NCBI GenBank assembly: GCA_902810715.1
Contig: CADDYS010000002.1
Coordinates: 1-64,000, forward strand
DNA length: 64,000 nt
Direction: 5' to 3'
DNA from: a bacterium
GTDB taxonomy: Bacteria > Actinomycetota > Aquicultoria > Aquicultorales > Aquicultoraceae
Made by a program: the position numbers and the translations under genes. Below the pieces are notes generated by a model. That model was not told the DNA's origin. It searched no databases and saw only the letters and a program-made list of their open reading frames with translations. This document shows, one piece after another, positions 8,973-18,402 of this stretch (positions are counted from its first letter, which is position 1; every line of letters starts with the position of its first letter).

Positions 8973-8995
8973 GTAGCGCAGGGCTTTAGCCCTGC
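8973..8995 (+). repeat. REP-like hairpin, GTAGCGCAGGG type
   Basis: GTAG followed by GCAGGGC-TTTA-GCCCTGC, a perfect stem with a 4-base loop. The GTAG foot is typical of REP elements. It lies between the 3' end of the cysteine desulfurase gene and the regulator promoter and might also serve as a terminator. Different in sequence from the GTAGTTGC family elsewhere in the window. Confidence 0.6.
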
Positions 8996-9002
8996 TAATT
9001 GG

Positions 9003-10163
9003 CTACGCAACTCTATTCTGCTTCTCCAGAAGCGATTCGTAACGTGAGGATATGAAATCAACGATATCGTCGATATCCGCCTCTGTAGTCCATTTGCCGA
9101 GGCTAAAGCGGATGGAGCAGGGGGCGCAGTTTTCAGGAACGCCCATAGCCTCAAGCACATGCGAGACTTTACAGATACCTTCGTTACATTCAGATAGCGG
9201 CGTGGCGGCAACTTCAGGTGCTGCGGAAAGTAGGTCTGGGGCGACGACGCCGGGAAAGCTTAAGTTAAGCGTATTTGGCACGCGATCCGTCGGGTGGCCG
9301 TTAAGCTTAACGGCCGGTATGTCGGAGATAAACATCTCAAATAGCCTCTGCATAAGCTTAAATGTGTGGTTTCTCATCTCGTCAAGCGATTCGGTGACCA
9401 ATTGGCAGGCCCTGCCCAGGCCAACGATGGGGGCAACAGCCTCAGTGCCGGCCCTGAGGCCAAACTCCTGGCCATTGCCTCCGATAAGCGGGTCTATTTC
9501 AGTACCGTCTCTGATATAAAGGGCGCCAATGCCTTTGGGAGCGTAAAATTTATGGCCCGCTATAGTCAGCAAGTCAACACCAAGGTCGTCTACATTGACA
9601 GGAATTTTGCCGATGGTCTGCGCGGCATCGGTATGAAAATATATGCCGAGTTCTTTGGCAAACTCGCCGATCTCCTCAATAGGCTCGATCGTCCCGACCT
9701 CATTATTCGCATGCATTATCGAGATTAAAATCGTCTCTTCTCTAATCGCATCGCGAACATTGTCGGGGGAAACCACGCCATATTCATCGACCGGAACAAT
9801 AGTTAGTTCAAAGCCCTGGGTTGTTAAGTACCGGCACGGTTGAAGAAGAGATAAGTGCTCGATACTGCTTGTTATGATGTGGTTGCCATGGTGGCGGTTC
9901 GCGTAAGCGATTCCTTTTATTGCAAAGTTGTTGGACTCCGTTCCGCCGCTCGTAAAGACAATCTCATGCGGGGCGCACCCGATACACTCGGCAATACTTG
10001 CCCGCGCAAGCTCAACGGCCTCTCTCGATTTGTAGCCGTACCAGTGTTTGCTTGAGGCGTTCCCAAAATACTCGCTTAAGTATGGACGCATCTCCTCGGC
10101 GACGGCCGGGTCTACCGGGGTTGAGGCGTTATAATCTACATATATCGGCAATTTATTACGCAT
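9003..10163 (-). CDS. Cysteine desulfurase (NifS/IscS-like, PLP-dependent)
   Basis: Removes sulfur from cysteine as a persulfide for Fe-S clusters or thiolated products. The 386 residues show DYNASTPVDP at the N-terminus, FTSGGTESNN, HTDAAQTIGKIPVN, the PLP-lysine region IAGHKFYAPKG near residue 205 and a catalytic loop SECNEGICKVSHVLEAMG near residue 325. The loop differs from the usual SSGSAC, so the exact subfamily is uncertain. Start ATG 10163 has AGGAG five bases upstream; it overlaps the lpd stop by 8 bases, so the two are coupled. No iscU-like gene is adjacent. Confidence 0.9.
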   Translation of the reverse strand: MRNKLPIYVDYNASTPVDPAVAEEMRPYLSEYFGNASSKHWYGYKSREAVELARASIAECIGCAPHEIVFTSGGTESNNFAIKGIAYANRHHGNHIITSSIEHLSLLQPCRYLTTQGFELTIVPVDEYGVVSPDNVRDAIREETILISIMHANNEVGTIEPIEEIGEFAKELGIYFHTDAAQTIGKIPVNVDDLGVDLLTIAGHKFYAPKGIGALYIRDGTEIDPLIGGNGQEFGLRAGTEAVAPIVGLGRACQLVTESLDEMRNHTFKLMQRLFEMFISDIPAVKLNGHPTDRVPNTLNLSFPGVVAPDLLSAAPEVAATPLSECNEGICKVSHVLEAMGVPENCAPCSIRFSLGKWTTEADIDDIVDFISSRYESLLEKQNRVA

Positions 10164-11550
10164 AAAGTCTCCTGGAAAATATAGCTCCTCCATTTGCGTC
10201 CCGGGCGGCCTCGCTCACCAGCTCTGAGAACGTAGGATGCGTATGGATTACGTAACCAAGGGCGGATGCGGTCATCCCCTGGTACATAGCAACCGCAACC
10301 TCATGTATGAGATCGGTCGCACGTTCTCCGATAATATGGATGCCGATAATCATATCCGATACCGCATCGGCGACAAGCTTAGCCATCCCGACGATCTCAC
10401 CGGATGCATGGGATATCCCCAGGCTGCGGAGCAAGACGGTGCCGGTTTTAACGTCTCTGCCGGCGGTTCTTGCCTGCTCCTCGGTAAGGCCGACGCTTCC
10501 AATTTCGGGATAGGTAAAGATGCCGCTCGGTATTACCGTGTAATCCATTAGGAAATGATTGCCCAGCGCATTCCCAACGGCGACCTTGCACTCCGCCGAG
10601 GCAACATGCGCAAGCATCGGGTTTCCGATAACATCACCGACCGCAAAAACGCCGGGTATGTTTGTCATCATCTGTTCATTAACTTTTATTGCTCCATCAG
10701 GCAAAATAGAAAGGCCGGTATTTTCCGCTGAAAGACCATCGGTTGACGGACGCCGCCCAACCGAGACCAGGCATATATCGGCCGATATATCCGTTCCATC
10801 GGCCAACGTCACTGTTACCTTATCGGCGACTTTAGTCCCCACTATCTGGCTGTTGGTCAGGATATCGATACCTTCCTTTTTAAACTCCCGGTTAAGAACG
10901 GCGACTATATCTTCGTCCACATTCATAAGCAGGCGGGGCAAAGCTTCAATGATCGTGATTTTAGTTCCCAATGCGGAGAAGATTGAAGCAAACTCGCATC
11001 CGATATAGCCTCCGCCGATAATAATCATCGACTCAGGCAGGCTATCGAGCGAGAGAAGCTCGTCGCTTGACAAAACCTTTTCACCGTCAAAAGGGAGAAA
11101 CGGGAGATTCTTAGGTTTTGACCCGGTGGCGACAATAATGCTTTGGGCATGGATTGTCTTTTCACCGCCTGCACCGCTTACCTTTAAGACGTTCTTGTTG
11201 ACAAAGCTGGCTTGGCCCTTAATGACCTCGGCACCGCTGTTCTCAACCAGCTTTATGAGCCCTTTTTTCTCAATATCTACAACACTTTCCTTGCGGTCAT
11301 TTAGCTTTTGAAATATGGCGGTTACAGGTCCTTTTAAATCGATTCCAAAATCGGCCGCACGCCGGGTATTTCTAAGCTGCTTGGCCGATGCGACAAGAGT
11401 TTTAGTTGGGATACACCCCTTATTCAAGCAAACGCCCCCAAAATCGCCCTTTTCTATGACGGAAGTGGGGAAGCCCTCTCTTGCCGCCTTAATAGCGCCA
11501 ACGTAACCCGCAGGGCCGGAGCCGATAATGGCAATTTCATACCGCTGCAT
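10156..11550 (-). CDS. lpdA: Dihydrolipoyl dehydrogenase
   Basis: FAD-dependent disulfide oxidoreductase that reoxidises dihydrolipoamide of 2-oxo-acid dehydrogenase or glycine-cleavage complexes. FAD site IIGSGPAGYVGAIKA at the N-terminus, redox-active disulfide GGVCLNKGCIPTK near residues 38-50, NAD site IIGGGYIGCEFASI near 175 and the catalytic His-Glu pair in HTHPTFSE near 440. GTG 11556 is possible, but ATG 11550 has GAGGT 8 bases upstream. 464 residues. It overlaps the cysteine desulfurase; no lipoyl-enzyme gene is in view, so the partner complex is unknown. Confidence 0.93.
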   Translation of the reverse strand: MQRYEIAIIGSGPAGYVGAIKAAREGFPTSVIEKGDFGGVCLNKGCIPTKTLVASAKQLRNTRRAADFGIDLKGPVTAIFQKLNDRKESVVDIEKKGLIKLVENSGAEVIKGQASFVNKNVLKVSGAGGEKTIHAQSIIVATGSKPKNLPFLPFDGEKVLSSDELLSLDSLPESMIIIGGGYIGCEFASIFSALGTKITIIEALPRLLMNVDEDIVAVLNREFKKEGIDILTNSQIVGTKVADKVTVTLADGTDISADICLVSVGRRPSTDGLSAENTGLSILPDGAIKVNEQMMTNIPGVFAVGDVIGNPMLAHVASAECKVAVGNALGNHFLMDYTVIPSGIFTYPEIGSVGLTEEQARTAGRDVKTGTVLLRSLGISHASGEIVGMAKLVADAVSDMIIGIHIIGERATDLIHEVAVAMYQGMTASALGYVIHTHPTFSELVSEAARDANGGAIFSRRLYA

Positions 11551-11556
11551 AATCAC

Positions 11557-11868
11557 ACACCTCGAGATTTAGGGGAACAGTTAGTTAATACATACCCGAA
11601 GCTAGAGACTAGAAACTAGAGACTGGATACCGGATTGAGAAAGAAGAGAGAGAAAGATAATATTATGAAGGGTTGTGTCACTAGCTATAGAATTATTTAA
11701 ATAGGCATAGCTACAAACTATCGCGCATACAAGTTGAATTAAGGTAGTAAAATATATAATGTAGTTAGAGGATATAGCACTGGGGGCTAGATTGTGGTGT
11801 CAGACCGTAGATTCTCTTATCTAGTTTCTAGTATCAAGTATCTAGTTTCTAGATAGGATTGACATAGT
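11557..11868. other. Intergenic region between lpdA and the K+ channel, word repeats inside
   Basis: No credible gene. It holds the divergent promoters plus two patches of short words: CTAGAGACTAGAAACTAGAG at 11602-11624 and ATCTAGTTTCTAGTATCAAG at 11819-11854. The second is largely the reverse complement of the first, so the two could pair across about 200 bases. AT-rich stretches between them (for example 11660-11700) may contain promoters, but none is unambiguous. Confidence 0.55.
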
Positions 11869-12861
11869 GTGGACCTGCTTAGACGGTTAAGACTTGCGCT
11901 AGGGCTTTTTGTTTTAGTAGTAGGAACAGGTATAGTAGGATACGTAGCAATTGAAGGCTGGTCTTTTAGAGATGCCGCCTACATGACAATCATAACCATT
12001 ACAACGGTTGGGTTCAGCGAGGTGCACCCGCTGGATGCAGCGGGCACGTATTTTACGATGTTCCTGGTATTGGCAGGTGTGGGCACGGCGTTTTATTTAT
12101 TCGCATCAATTGCAGAATTTATGATCGAGGGGCATTTATCCGGAATATTGACGGTGAGAAGAGTGGAAAGAGAAATTAATAAACTAGAAAATCACTACAT
12201 ACTATGCGGCTACGGGCGAGTAGGAGAAAACGTAGCGGAAGAATTTGTATCGTCGGATGCGACCTTTGTGATAATTGAAAGCAACCCGGACAGGGTTGAG
12301 GAGTGCCGCCAAAAGGGATACCTGTGTATAGAAGGCGATGCATCGAGCGACGAGGTGTTGCAAAAAGCCGGGCTTGAAAGAGCGCGCGGACTTGTGGCGG
12401 CAGTAGACAACGACGCGGACAACGTCTTTGTAACCTTAACCGCTAGAGTTTTAAATCCTAACATAGACATCGTTGCAAGAAGCATCCTGGAGGAGTCGCG
12501 TGAGAAGCTGTTAAGGGCAGGAGCAACCAAGGTAGTATCGCCGAGCCTTATCGGGGGGCGGAGAATGGCTGCAATTTTGCTAAGGCCGCTCGTATCCGAT
12601 TATCTGGACGTGGTTTCCTACGGTGACGATGTTGAATACAGGCTTGAGGAGCTAGATGTAAGCGAAAGGTCAGCCTGCAAGGGAAAGACTCTTGGTGAGG
12701 CAAACATAAGAAGAAGAACCGGCGCGGTAATCCTTGCGATAAAGAAAAAGACGGATGAGTTTAACACGTCGCCAACAGCAGAAGCTATGCTTGAAGAAGG
12801 CGACAGCGTAGTCATCCTCGGCACGAGGAAGCAACTCGACGAAGTACAGAAGATCTTTTAA
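11869..12861 (+). CDS. Two-TM potassium channel with RCK (TrkA-N/TrkA-C) domains
   Basis: MthK-like ion channel. Residues 1-90 form two membrane segments around the pore loop TITTVGFSEVHP, whose TVGF is the K+ selectivity filter. A Rossmann-type RCK domain follows from about residue 105 (YILCGYGRVGENVAEEF, then IEGDASSDEVLQKAG), and a TrkA-C regulatory domain occupies about 245-330. Starts at GTG 11869 with AGGA 8 bases upstream; 330 residues. Apparently transcribed with apt, 19 bases downstream, though the functions are unrelated. Confidence 0.92.
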   Translation: MDLLRRLRLALGLFVLVVGTGIVGYVAIEGWSFRDAAYMTIITITTVGFSEVHPLDAAGTYFTMFLVLAGVGTAFYLFASIAEFMIEGHLSGILTVRRVEREINKLENHYILCGYGRVGENVAEEFVSSDATFVIIESNPDRVEECRQKGYLCIEGDASSDEVLQKAGLERARGLVAAVDNDADNVFVTLTARVLNPNIDIVARSILEESREKLLRAGATKVVSPSLIGGRRMAAILLRPLVSDYLDVVSYGDDVEYRLEELDVSERSACKGKTLGEANIRRRTGAVILAIKKKTDEFNTSPTAEAMLEEGDSVVILGTRKQLDEVQKIF

Positions 12862-12880
12862 ACTATATTGGGAGGTCATT

Positions 12881-13393
12881 GTGGATCTAAAAAGCTATGT
12901 TAGGGACATACCGGATTGGCCGAAAGAAGGCGTTGTCTTTAAGGATATAACGCCGCTACTTGGAAACAGGGATAGCTTTAAGTACGCGATAGACGCGATA
13001 GCCGATCATTACAAGGGCAAGCAGATAGACATGATTCTGGGTGCGGAGGCGCGCGGATTTATAATAGCAAGCGCCCTGGCTTATAGAATGGGTTGCGGCT
13101 TTATCCCGGCAAGAAAACCCGGGAAACTGCCTTACAACACGCTGAGTGCGGAGTACGAGTTGGAATACGGTACCGACTCGCTTGAGATGCACGAGGACGC
13201 GATTAAACCAAATGAAAGGGTCCTGGTCGTTGATGATGTGATAGCGACCGGTGGCACTGCCGCTGCAAAGGTGAAGCTGGTTGAGCAATTGGGCGGCGAA
13301 GTAATAGGAATCGCGTTTTTAATTGAGCTGGCCTTCTTAAACGGCAGAGACAAGCTAAACGGGTACGATGTGTACTCGTTGATAAAGTACTAA
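12881..13393 (+). CDS. apt: Adenine phosphoribosyltransferase
   Basis: Purine salvage: adenine plus PRPP to AMP. The 170 residues cover the family from IPDWPKEGVVFKDITPLL at the N-terminus to the PRPP-binding VLVVDDVIATGGTA near residue 115. Start GTG 12881 is preceded by GGGAGG. An intrinsic terminator follows the stop. Apt, adenine deaminase (24.6 kb) and class III reductase genes in the same window give a partial picture of purine recycling. Confidence 0.96.
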   Translation: MDLKSYVRDIPDWPKEGVVFKDITPLLGNRDSFKYAIDAIADHYKGKQIDMILGAEARGFIIASALAYRMGCGFIPARKPGKLPYNTLSAEYELEYGTDSLEMHEDAIKPNERVLVVDDVIATGGTAAAKVKLVEQLGGEVIGIAFLIELAFLNGRDKLNGYDVYSLIKY

Positions 13394-13403
13394 AAACAAA
13401 AAT

Positions 13404-13428
13404 AACCCCCTCCTCGGGGGTTATTTTA
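13404..13428 (+). terminator. Intrinsic terminator after apt
   Basis: AATAACCCCC, loop TCCTC, GGGGGTTATT then TTAAT: a 10 bp stem with a U-rich tail 10 bases after the apt stop. The A-rich 5' flank means it could also serve the convergent small gene. Confidence 0.9.
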
Positions 13429-13455
13429 ATACACAAGTGCTTAATACCCTATGTA

Positions 13456-13719
13456 TTAAGCGGTCTTCTTAGCCCTCGTGATAAGGTCATGGACGGTCGC
13501 TCCGCCTAGCAGGCCGGCCATATGGGTGGTCAGGTTCGAAGCCAACCATTCATGTAACCCATCTGCTGAGCTAAAATTCTTACCCTGAATCATGGGCTTG
13601 AACTCGCTCATAAAATCCTGTGGGAAGTTGTTCTGCTCTAGAGCCCTAATTACGTCATCACCCGATGCTGGATACGAAAGACCATCAATTATGTTGTCGA
13701 GATTATATGTCATCGGCAT
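13456..13719 (-). CDS. Small conserved-looking protein, possibly DUF2795-like
   Basis: 87 residues, soluble, no cysteines. The middle (LSYPASGDDVIRALEQNNFP) resembles the start of DUF2795 domains, where YPA is followed by a helix; the match is by eye only. A GGA/LLGG stretch near the C-terminus suggests a second small helical part. Start ATG 13719 has AAGGAGG 8 bases upstream; the longer GTG 13728 start would lie within that site. Function unknown. Monocistronic, convergent with apt. Confidence 0.7.
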   Translation of the reverse strand: MPMTYNLDNIIDGLSYPASGDDVIRALEQNNFPQDFMSEFKPMIQGKNFSSADGLHEWLASNLTTHMAGLLGGATVHDLITRAKKTA

Positions 13720-13871
13720 CGACGTCACCTCCTTATCGAATTATCAATATGAGATTACCCAGAATGGTTGTTTTAAACATAATTATTCGACCTGATGGAC
13801 TAATTGCTTTTTAGCTAAGCAAGTGATATAGATTTTACTGTAGGCAAAAATGACCATATTTGGGGAATGAT

Positions 13872-15590
13872 ATGAAAGTCCTTCTATCTGGGAACGAGGC
13901 CATTGCCCACGGCGCACACGCTGCCGGAGTAACTATAGCTACAGGCTACCCGGGAACCCCCAGTACAGAAATACTGGAAACGCTGTCGAGGTACGAAGAG
14001 GTCGACGCATCATGGGCCCCCAACGAAAAGGTCGCCCTTGAAGTTGGTATAGGGGCATCACTGGGCGGCGCGAGGGCGCTTGTGACCATGAAGCACGTGG
14101 GTCTAAACGTAGCCGCAGACCCGCTGTTTACGCTGGCCTATACGGGTGTTAATGGTGGAATTGTTATCATATCTGCAGATGACCCGGGAATGCACAGCTC
14201 ACAAAACGAGCAGGACAACCGGTATTACGCAAAGGCCGCCAAGGTGCCGATGTTTGAGCCGAGCGACAGCGAGGAGGCGGCATTCCTTGTGGATGAGGCC
14301 TTTAAGATAAGCGAGAATTTTGATATACCGGTCATTGTAAGGACGACAACGAGGGTAAACCATTCCAAATCCCTGGTGGATGTAGATATCGAGCGGGTGG
14401 TTAAAGAGACGGGATACGAAAAAAATGCCAAGAAATACGTAATGATCCCGGCAAACGCTAAAGAACGCAGAAGACTTCTTGAAAGTAAACTCGATGCGCT
14501 TGCCGAGTTCAGCGAGGGATTTTCCGGGAACCGCGTAGAGTGGGGAAGCCGGCATATCGGTTTTATAACGAGCGGCATATCATACCAGTATGTGAAGGAA
14601 CTTTATCCCGACGCCTCGGTTTTAAAGCTAACCATGACTTATCCACTGCCCAGACGGCTGATATCGGAGTTTATAGGCCAGGTAGACGAGGCGATTGTTG
14701 TTGAGGAGCTGGATCCCTACCTTGAAGACCAAATCAAGGCCTGGGGACTACAGGTAACCGGCAAGCAATATATCCCAAACATAGGCGAGCTTAGCCCGGA
14801 TATTATTGCACTGGGATTGGGCAGCAAAGACGAAGAAGTGGAACCGTCAGGTGAGGATGAACTACCGGCGCGACCGCCGGTACTTTGCGCGGGCTGTCCG
14901 CATCGCGGAGTCTTTTACGTGCTGCGCAGGTTAAAGCTTATCGTAACCGGCGACATCGGCTGCTATACGCTGGGCGTTCTGCCGCCGCTTGAGTCGATGG
15001 ATACCTGCATATGTATGGGCGCAAGTATCGGAAATGCTATGGGGATTCAAAAAGCAACAGGCAGAAAAGACGTCGTCGCAGTAATCGGGGACTCAACATT
15101 TATCCATTCGGGGATAACGCCACTTATCGATATCGTATACAATCAGGGAGTATCAACTGTAATTATTCTCGATAACCGCACTACGGCAATGACGGGTCAG
15201 CAGGATCATCCGGGAACAGGGACCACACTAAAGGGAGCCGAAAGCCGTGAACTTAACTTAGAAAAACTTGTTAGAGCAATAGGCGTCGAGTCGGTCCGGG
15301 TGGCCGATCCGTATAACCTGAAAGCCGTTAAGCAGGTTATAAAAGAGGAGATCGAAAAGGAAGAGCCATCGGTTATTATATTCAGGCGGGCATGTCTGCT
15401 GGTTGAAAAATCAAACGCCGCACCTTTTGCCGTAAACGAGAAATGCAATGGCTGTAAGGTATGCCTAAAGCTGGGTTGCCCGGCTATATCGTGGGAAGAT
15501 AACAAAGCGGTTATTGAACCCTCGCAATGCACGGGCTGTGAGGTTTGTGTCCAGCTTTGTAAGAAGGACGCTATTGTGAAGTATCAATAA
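13872..15590 (+). CDS. iorA: Indolepyruvate ferredoxin oxidoreductase, alpha subunit
   Basis: Oxidative decarboxylation of arylpyruvates (from Trp, Phe, Tyr) to aryl-acetyl-CoA with reduction of ferredoxin. The N-terminal pyrimidine-like domain contains GNEAIAHGA and TGYPGTPSTEI. The TPP-binding half has CAGCPHRGVFYVL near 340, GDIGCYTLG, and GDSTFIHSGI with DNRTTAMTGQQDHP. Two [4Fe-4S] motifs end the protein: CNGCKVCLKLGCP and CTGCEVCVQLC. Start ATG 13872 has GGGGA 5 bases upstream; TTG 13860 is less likely. 572 residues. Followed by iorB. Confidence 0.95.
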   Translation: MKVLLSGNEAIAHGAHAAGVTIATGYPGTPSTEILETLSRYEEVDASWAPNEKVALEVGIGASLGGARALVTMKHVGLNVAADPLFTLAYTGVNGGIVIISADDPGMHSSQNEQDNRYYAKAAKVPMFEPSDSEEAAFLVDEAFKISENFDIPVIVRTTTRVNHSKSLVDVDIERVVKETGYEKNAKKYVMIPANAKERRRLLESKLDALAEFSEGFSGNRVEWGSRHIGFITSGISYQYVKELYPDASVLKLTMTYPLPRRLISEFIGQVDEAIVVEELDPYLEDQIKAWGLQVTGKQYIPNIGELSPDIIALGLGSKDEEVEPSGEDELPARPPVLCAGCPHRGVFYVLRRLKLIVTGDIGCYTLGVLPPLESMDTCICMGASIGNAMGIQKATGRKDVVAVIGDSTFIHSGITPLIDIVYNQGVSTVIILDNRTTAMTGQQDHPGTGTTLKGAESRELNLEKLVRAIGVESVRVADPYNLKAVKQVIKEEIEKEEPSVIIFRRACLLVEKSNAAPFAVNEKCNGCKVCLKLGCPAISWEDNKAVIEPSQCTGCEVCVQLCKKDAIVKYQ

Positions 15591-15624
15591 GCCTGTATGG
15601 CAAGTTATCTAAGCGGAGATTTAT

Positions 15625-16221
15625 ATGGCAAGCGATGTTAAAAATATATTGATAGTAGGGGTTGGAGGGCAGGGAATAATACTGGCCGCTGATGTCCTGG
15701 CCCAGGTACTTGTTAGCACGGAATATGACGTCAAGATGGCCGAGGTACACGGCATGAGCCAGCGCGGCGGCAGCGTTAATACGATGATAAGGTTTGGGAC
15801 AAAGGTGTACTCTCCGGTTATCGAAAAGGGTAAGGCAGATTATATAATCGCTTTTGAACAGCTTGAAGCGCTTCGCTGGAGCGGTTACTTAAAACCCGGC
15901 GGCACGCTTATCATGAACAGCGAGAAAATAAAGCCGCTGCCCGTTCTTCTTGGAAACGCCGAATATCCCGCCGACATAGTCGAGCGGCTAAAACAAAAAA
16001 ACATAGATCTGATCGAAGTTGAGGCCGATAAGCTTGCAGAAGAAGCCGGAAGCAAGAAAGCGGCAAACATAGTTCTTTTAGGGTGCCTTGCAGGCTTTTT
16101 GCCGATAGGGAAGGAAGTTTGGCACAGCTACATAGAGCGCAGGGTGCCGCCGAAAACGATTGAGATAAACAAGAAAGCTTTTGATATAGGATATGGTCTG
16201 CTGGTCAAGGCGGCCGATTAG
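15625..16221 (+). CDS. iorB: Indolepyruvate ferredoxin oxidoreductase, beta subunit
   Basis: Gamma-domain partner of IorA, 198 residues. It starts with ILIVGVGGQGIILAADVLAQ (the family's glycine-rich N-terminus) followed by EVHGMSQRGGSVNTMIRFG, the signature of the 2-oxoacid:ferredoxin oxidoreductase gamma domain. Separated from iorA by 34 bases. The separate alpha and beta subunits are the archaeal/anaerobe arrangement, unlike the fused aerobic enzymes. Confidence 0.95.
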   Translation: MASDVKNILIVGVGGQGIILAADVLAQVLVSTEYDVKMAEVHGMSQRGGSVNTMIRFGTKVYSPVIEKGKADYIIAFEQLEALRWSGYLKPGGTLIMNSEKIKPLPVLLGNAEYPADIVERLKQKNIDLIEVEADKLAEEAGSKKAANIVLLGCLAGFLPIGKEVWHSYIERRVPPKTIEINKKAFDIGYGLLVKAAD

Positions 16222-16326
16222 GCAGAGTAGTTCATATTTGTCATCCTTACTTGAAAGGAGGCGAAAAATTAGAGCTTTTATACGTTTTAAAACTCATTTA
16301 CTAGCATGATTTAAGGAGGCATGAAT

Positions 16327-17517
16327 ATGCGCAAATGGATTGTTTTAGCACTGGTCTTATCCTTAGCGTTGTTTGCGCTGGGCTGCCAGGGGGCGACAAA
16401 GCAGACGGCAAGCTCCAGCAGCACGGTGGAGGCGAAAAAGGAAGCTTATAAAATCGGAGCAATCGTATCTGTAACAGGGCCGGCATCGCCGCTTGGAGCA
16501 CCGGAGAAAAACACCCTCTTGTTGGAAGTTGATAAGATTAATAAAGCCGGCGGTATTAACGGGCATAAGGTAGAGATTTTAATTGAGGATGATCAGAGCG
16601 ACCCGAAAAACGCCGTAACGGCGGTCAGCAAGCTACTAAGCGAAGGCGTTATCGCAATAATCGGTGGGACAACCACTCCGAGCAGTATGGCTATTAAGCC
16701 GGAGATCGCAAAGGCTAAAATCCCACAGATGGCAATGGCCGCGGGCATCCCAATTACCGCTGCACCGGACGAATGGGTATTTAGAACCGCACAGAGTGAC
16801 GCGGTAGCGGTGCAGAAAGTCATCGACTACATGGTCAAGACTATGAAGATAAAGAAATTCGCAATCTTAAGCGATCAGAATTCTTTCGGCCAGAGCGGTA
16901 CCGAAGAGTTAAAGAAGCTTGCGCCAAAAGCCGGTCTTGAAATCGTCGAAGTACAAAGCTATAAGACGGAAGATACCAATATGACGGCACAGCTTACAAA
17001 GATAAAGGGAACAAAAGCGGAAGCTCTTGTAGTTTGGGGAACCAACCCCGGTCCGGCTCAGGCCGCAAAGAACATGAAAGAGCTTGGAATAACAATCCCG
17101 TATATCGGAAGCCACGGTATCTCGAATAAGACCTTTATTACCCTTGCAGGGCCGGCGGCAGAGGGCGTTGTCTTCCCGGCCGGAAGGGCCCTTGTTCCAA
17201 GTTCTGCAAAAGGCGCGCAGGCCGAGGTTATCAACAAATTTATGAGCGGCTACAAAGCAAAATACAAAGATAACCCAAACACATTTGCAGGACATGCCTA
17301 TGATGCGATTAACATACTTGCAGATGCATTGAAGACGGCCGGTAGCAACAACGAGAAACTAAGAACCGAAATCGAAAAGACGACCGGCTTTGTCGGAATC
17401 AGCGGTATTTTTAACTATACTCAGAAAGACCACGACGGCACAACATTAAACGATATGGTTATGGTCGAAATCAAGGACGGCAAGTGGATTGAGAAAAAGG
17501 CGACCGAGAAAAAATAA
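16327..17517 (+). CDS. livK: Branched-chain/aromatic amino acid ABC transporter, substrate-binding lipoprotein
   Basis: Extracytoplasmic receptor of a Liv-type importer. A lipoprotein signal peptide of 19 residues ends FALG-C20, followed by a Ser/Thr-rich linker and a type I periplasmic-binding fold (IGAIVSVTGPASPLGAPEK, IEDDQSDPKNAVTAV, IIGGTTTPSSMAI). ATG 16327 is the better start because AGGAGG lies 7 bases before it, while ATG 16321 is only 1 base away from it. A second AAAGGAGG at 16254-16261 has no start codon after it. 396 residues. Ligand not certain: the neighbours iorAB and paaK favour aromatic or branched amino acids. Confidence 0.92.
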   Translation: MRKWIVLALVLSLALFALGCQGATKQTASSSSTVEAKKEAYKIGAIVSVTGPASPLGAPEKNTLLLEVDKINKAGGINGHKVEILIEDDQSDPKNAVTAVSKLLSEGVIAIIGGTTTPSSMAIKPEIAKAKIPQMAMAAGIPITAAPDEWVFRTAQSDAVAVQKVIDYMVKTMKIKKFAILSDQNSFGQSGTEELKKLAPKAGLEIVEVQSYKTEDTNMTAQLTKIKGTKAEALVVWGTNPGPAQAAKNMKELGITIPYIGSHGISNKTFITLAGPAAEGVVFPAGRALVPSSAKGAQAEVINKFMSGYKAKYKDNPNTFAGHAYDAINILADALKTAGSNNEKLRTEIEKTTGFVGISGIFNYTQKDHDGTTLNDMVMVEIKDGKWIEKKATEKK

Positions 17518-17520
17518 GAA

Positions 17521-18402
17521 ATGCATTTTGACCAGTTCTTACAATACCTGATAAGCGGAATAACCAGCGGGAGCATTTACGCCCTTATAGCATTGGGATT
17601 CACCCTAATACATAACTCCACGAAACTTATAAACTTTGCGCAAGGTGAATTCGTAATGCTTGGGGGCTTAATTGCGATATCTCTATACTCCGCAGCAGGG
17701 CTACCCCTCATCATTGCGATTCCTATATCAATTATACTTGTAGCCATAGTAGGTATTGTTTTTGAGCGGCTGGCGATTCGGCCACTGAGAAACTCATCCA
17801 ATATTACCTTAATAATAGTTACTGTCGGCGTTTCAATCCTATTAAAAAATGTAGCCATGATACTCTGGGGAAGGGACCCCCAGTCGCTGCCGGCCTTCAC
17901 GGGGGATAAGCCCATAGCATTATTCGGGGCCACAATAACACCGCAAGCTCTCTGGGTAATAGCGGTAACAGTCATAACAGTCGTGCTTCTTCAGGTATTT
18001 TATAAGAGATCGATTGTAGGGAAGGCGATGAAGGCAAGCGCCATAAATCCGCCGGCGGCAAACCTGATGGGGATTAACACGTCAAATATTGTGATGCTGT
18101 CGTTTGCGATGAGCGCGGGCTTCGGAGCTATGGCTGGTGTCCTCATAACGCCCATATCAATGACCGGCTACTCAGTAGGCGGGTTTCTCGGGTTGAAGGG
18201 GTTTGCCGGAGCGGTTCTCGGCGGACTGGACAACCCAGTCGGGGCAGTCCTCGGCGGCGTCGTTTTGGGAATAATCGAGTCGCTTAGTATCGGCATAATC
18301 GACTCGGGATACAAAGATGCGGTTGCGTTCTTTATCCTCCTCTTAGTCCTTTTTATAAGACCGAGCGGTATTCTAGGCGATAAAGTAAGGGAGAAAGTGT
18401 AA
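17521..18402 (+). CDS. livH: Liv-type ABC transporter permease LivH
   Basis: Inner-membrane permease with about eight hydrophobic helices over 293 residues. The N-terminus (YLISGITSGSIYALIALGFT, then LINFAQGEFVMLGG) and the C-terminal GFAGAVLGGLDNPVGAVLGG loop, which contacts the ATPases, are typical of LivH. It starts 3 bases after the livK stop and overlaps livM by one base in TAATG. Confidence 0.95.
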   Translation: MHFDQFLQYLISGITSGSIYALIALGFTLIHNSTKLINFAQGEFVMLGGLIAISLYSAAGLPLIIAIPISIILVAIVGIVFERLAIRPLRNSSNITLIIVTVGVSILLKNVAMILWGRDPQSLPAFTGDKPIALFGATITPQALWVIAVTVITVVLLQVFYKRSIVGKAMKASAINPPAANLMGINTSNIVMLSFAMSAGFGAMAGVLITPISMTGYSVGGFLGLKGFAGAVLGGLDNPVGAVLGGVVLGIIESLSIGIIDSGYKDAVAFFILLLVLFIRPSGILGDKVREKV

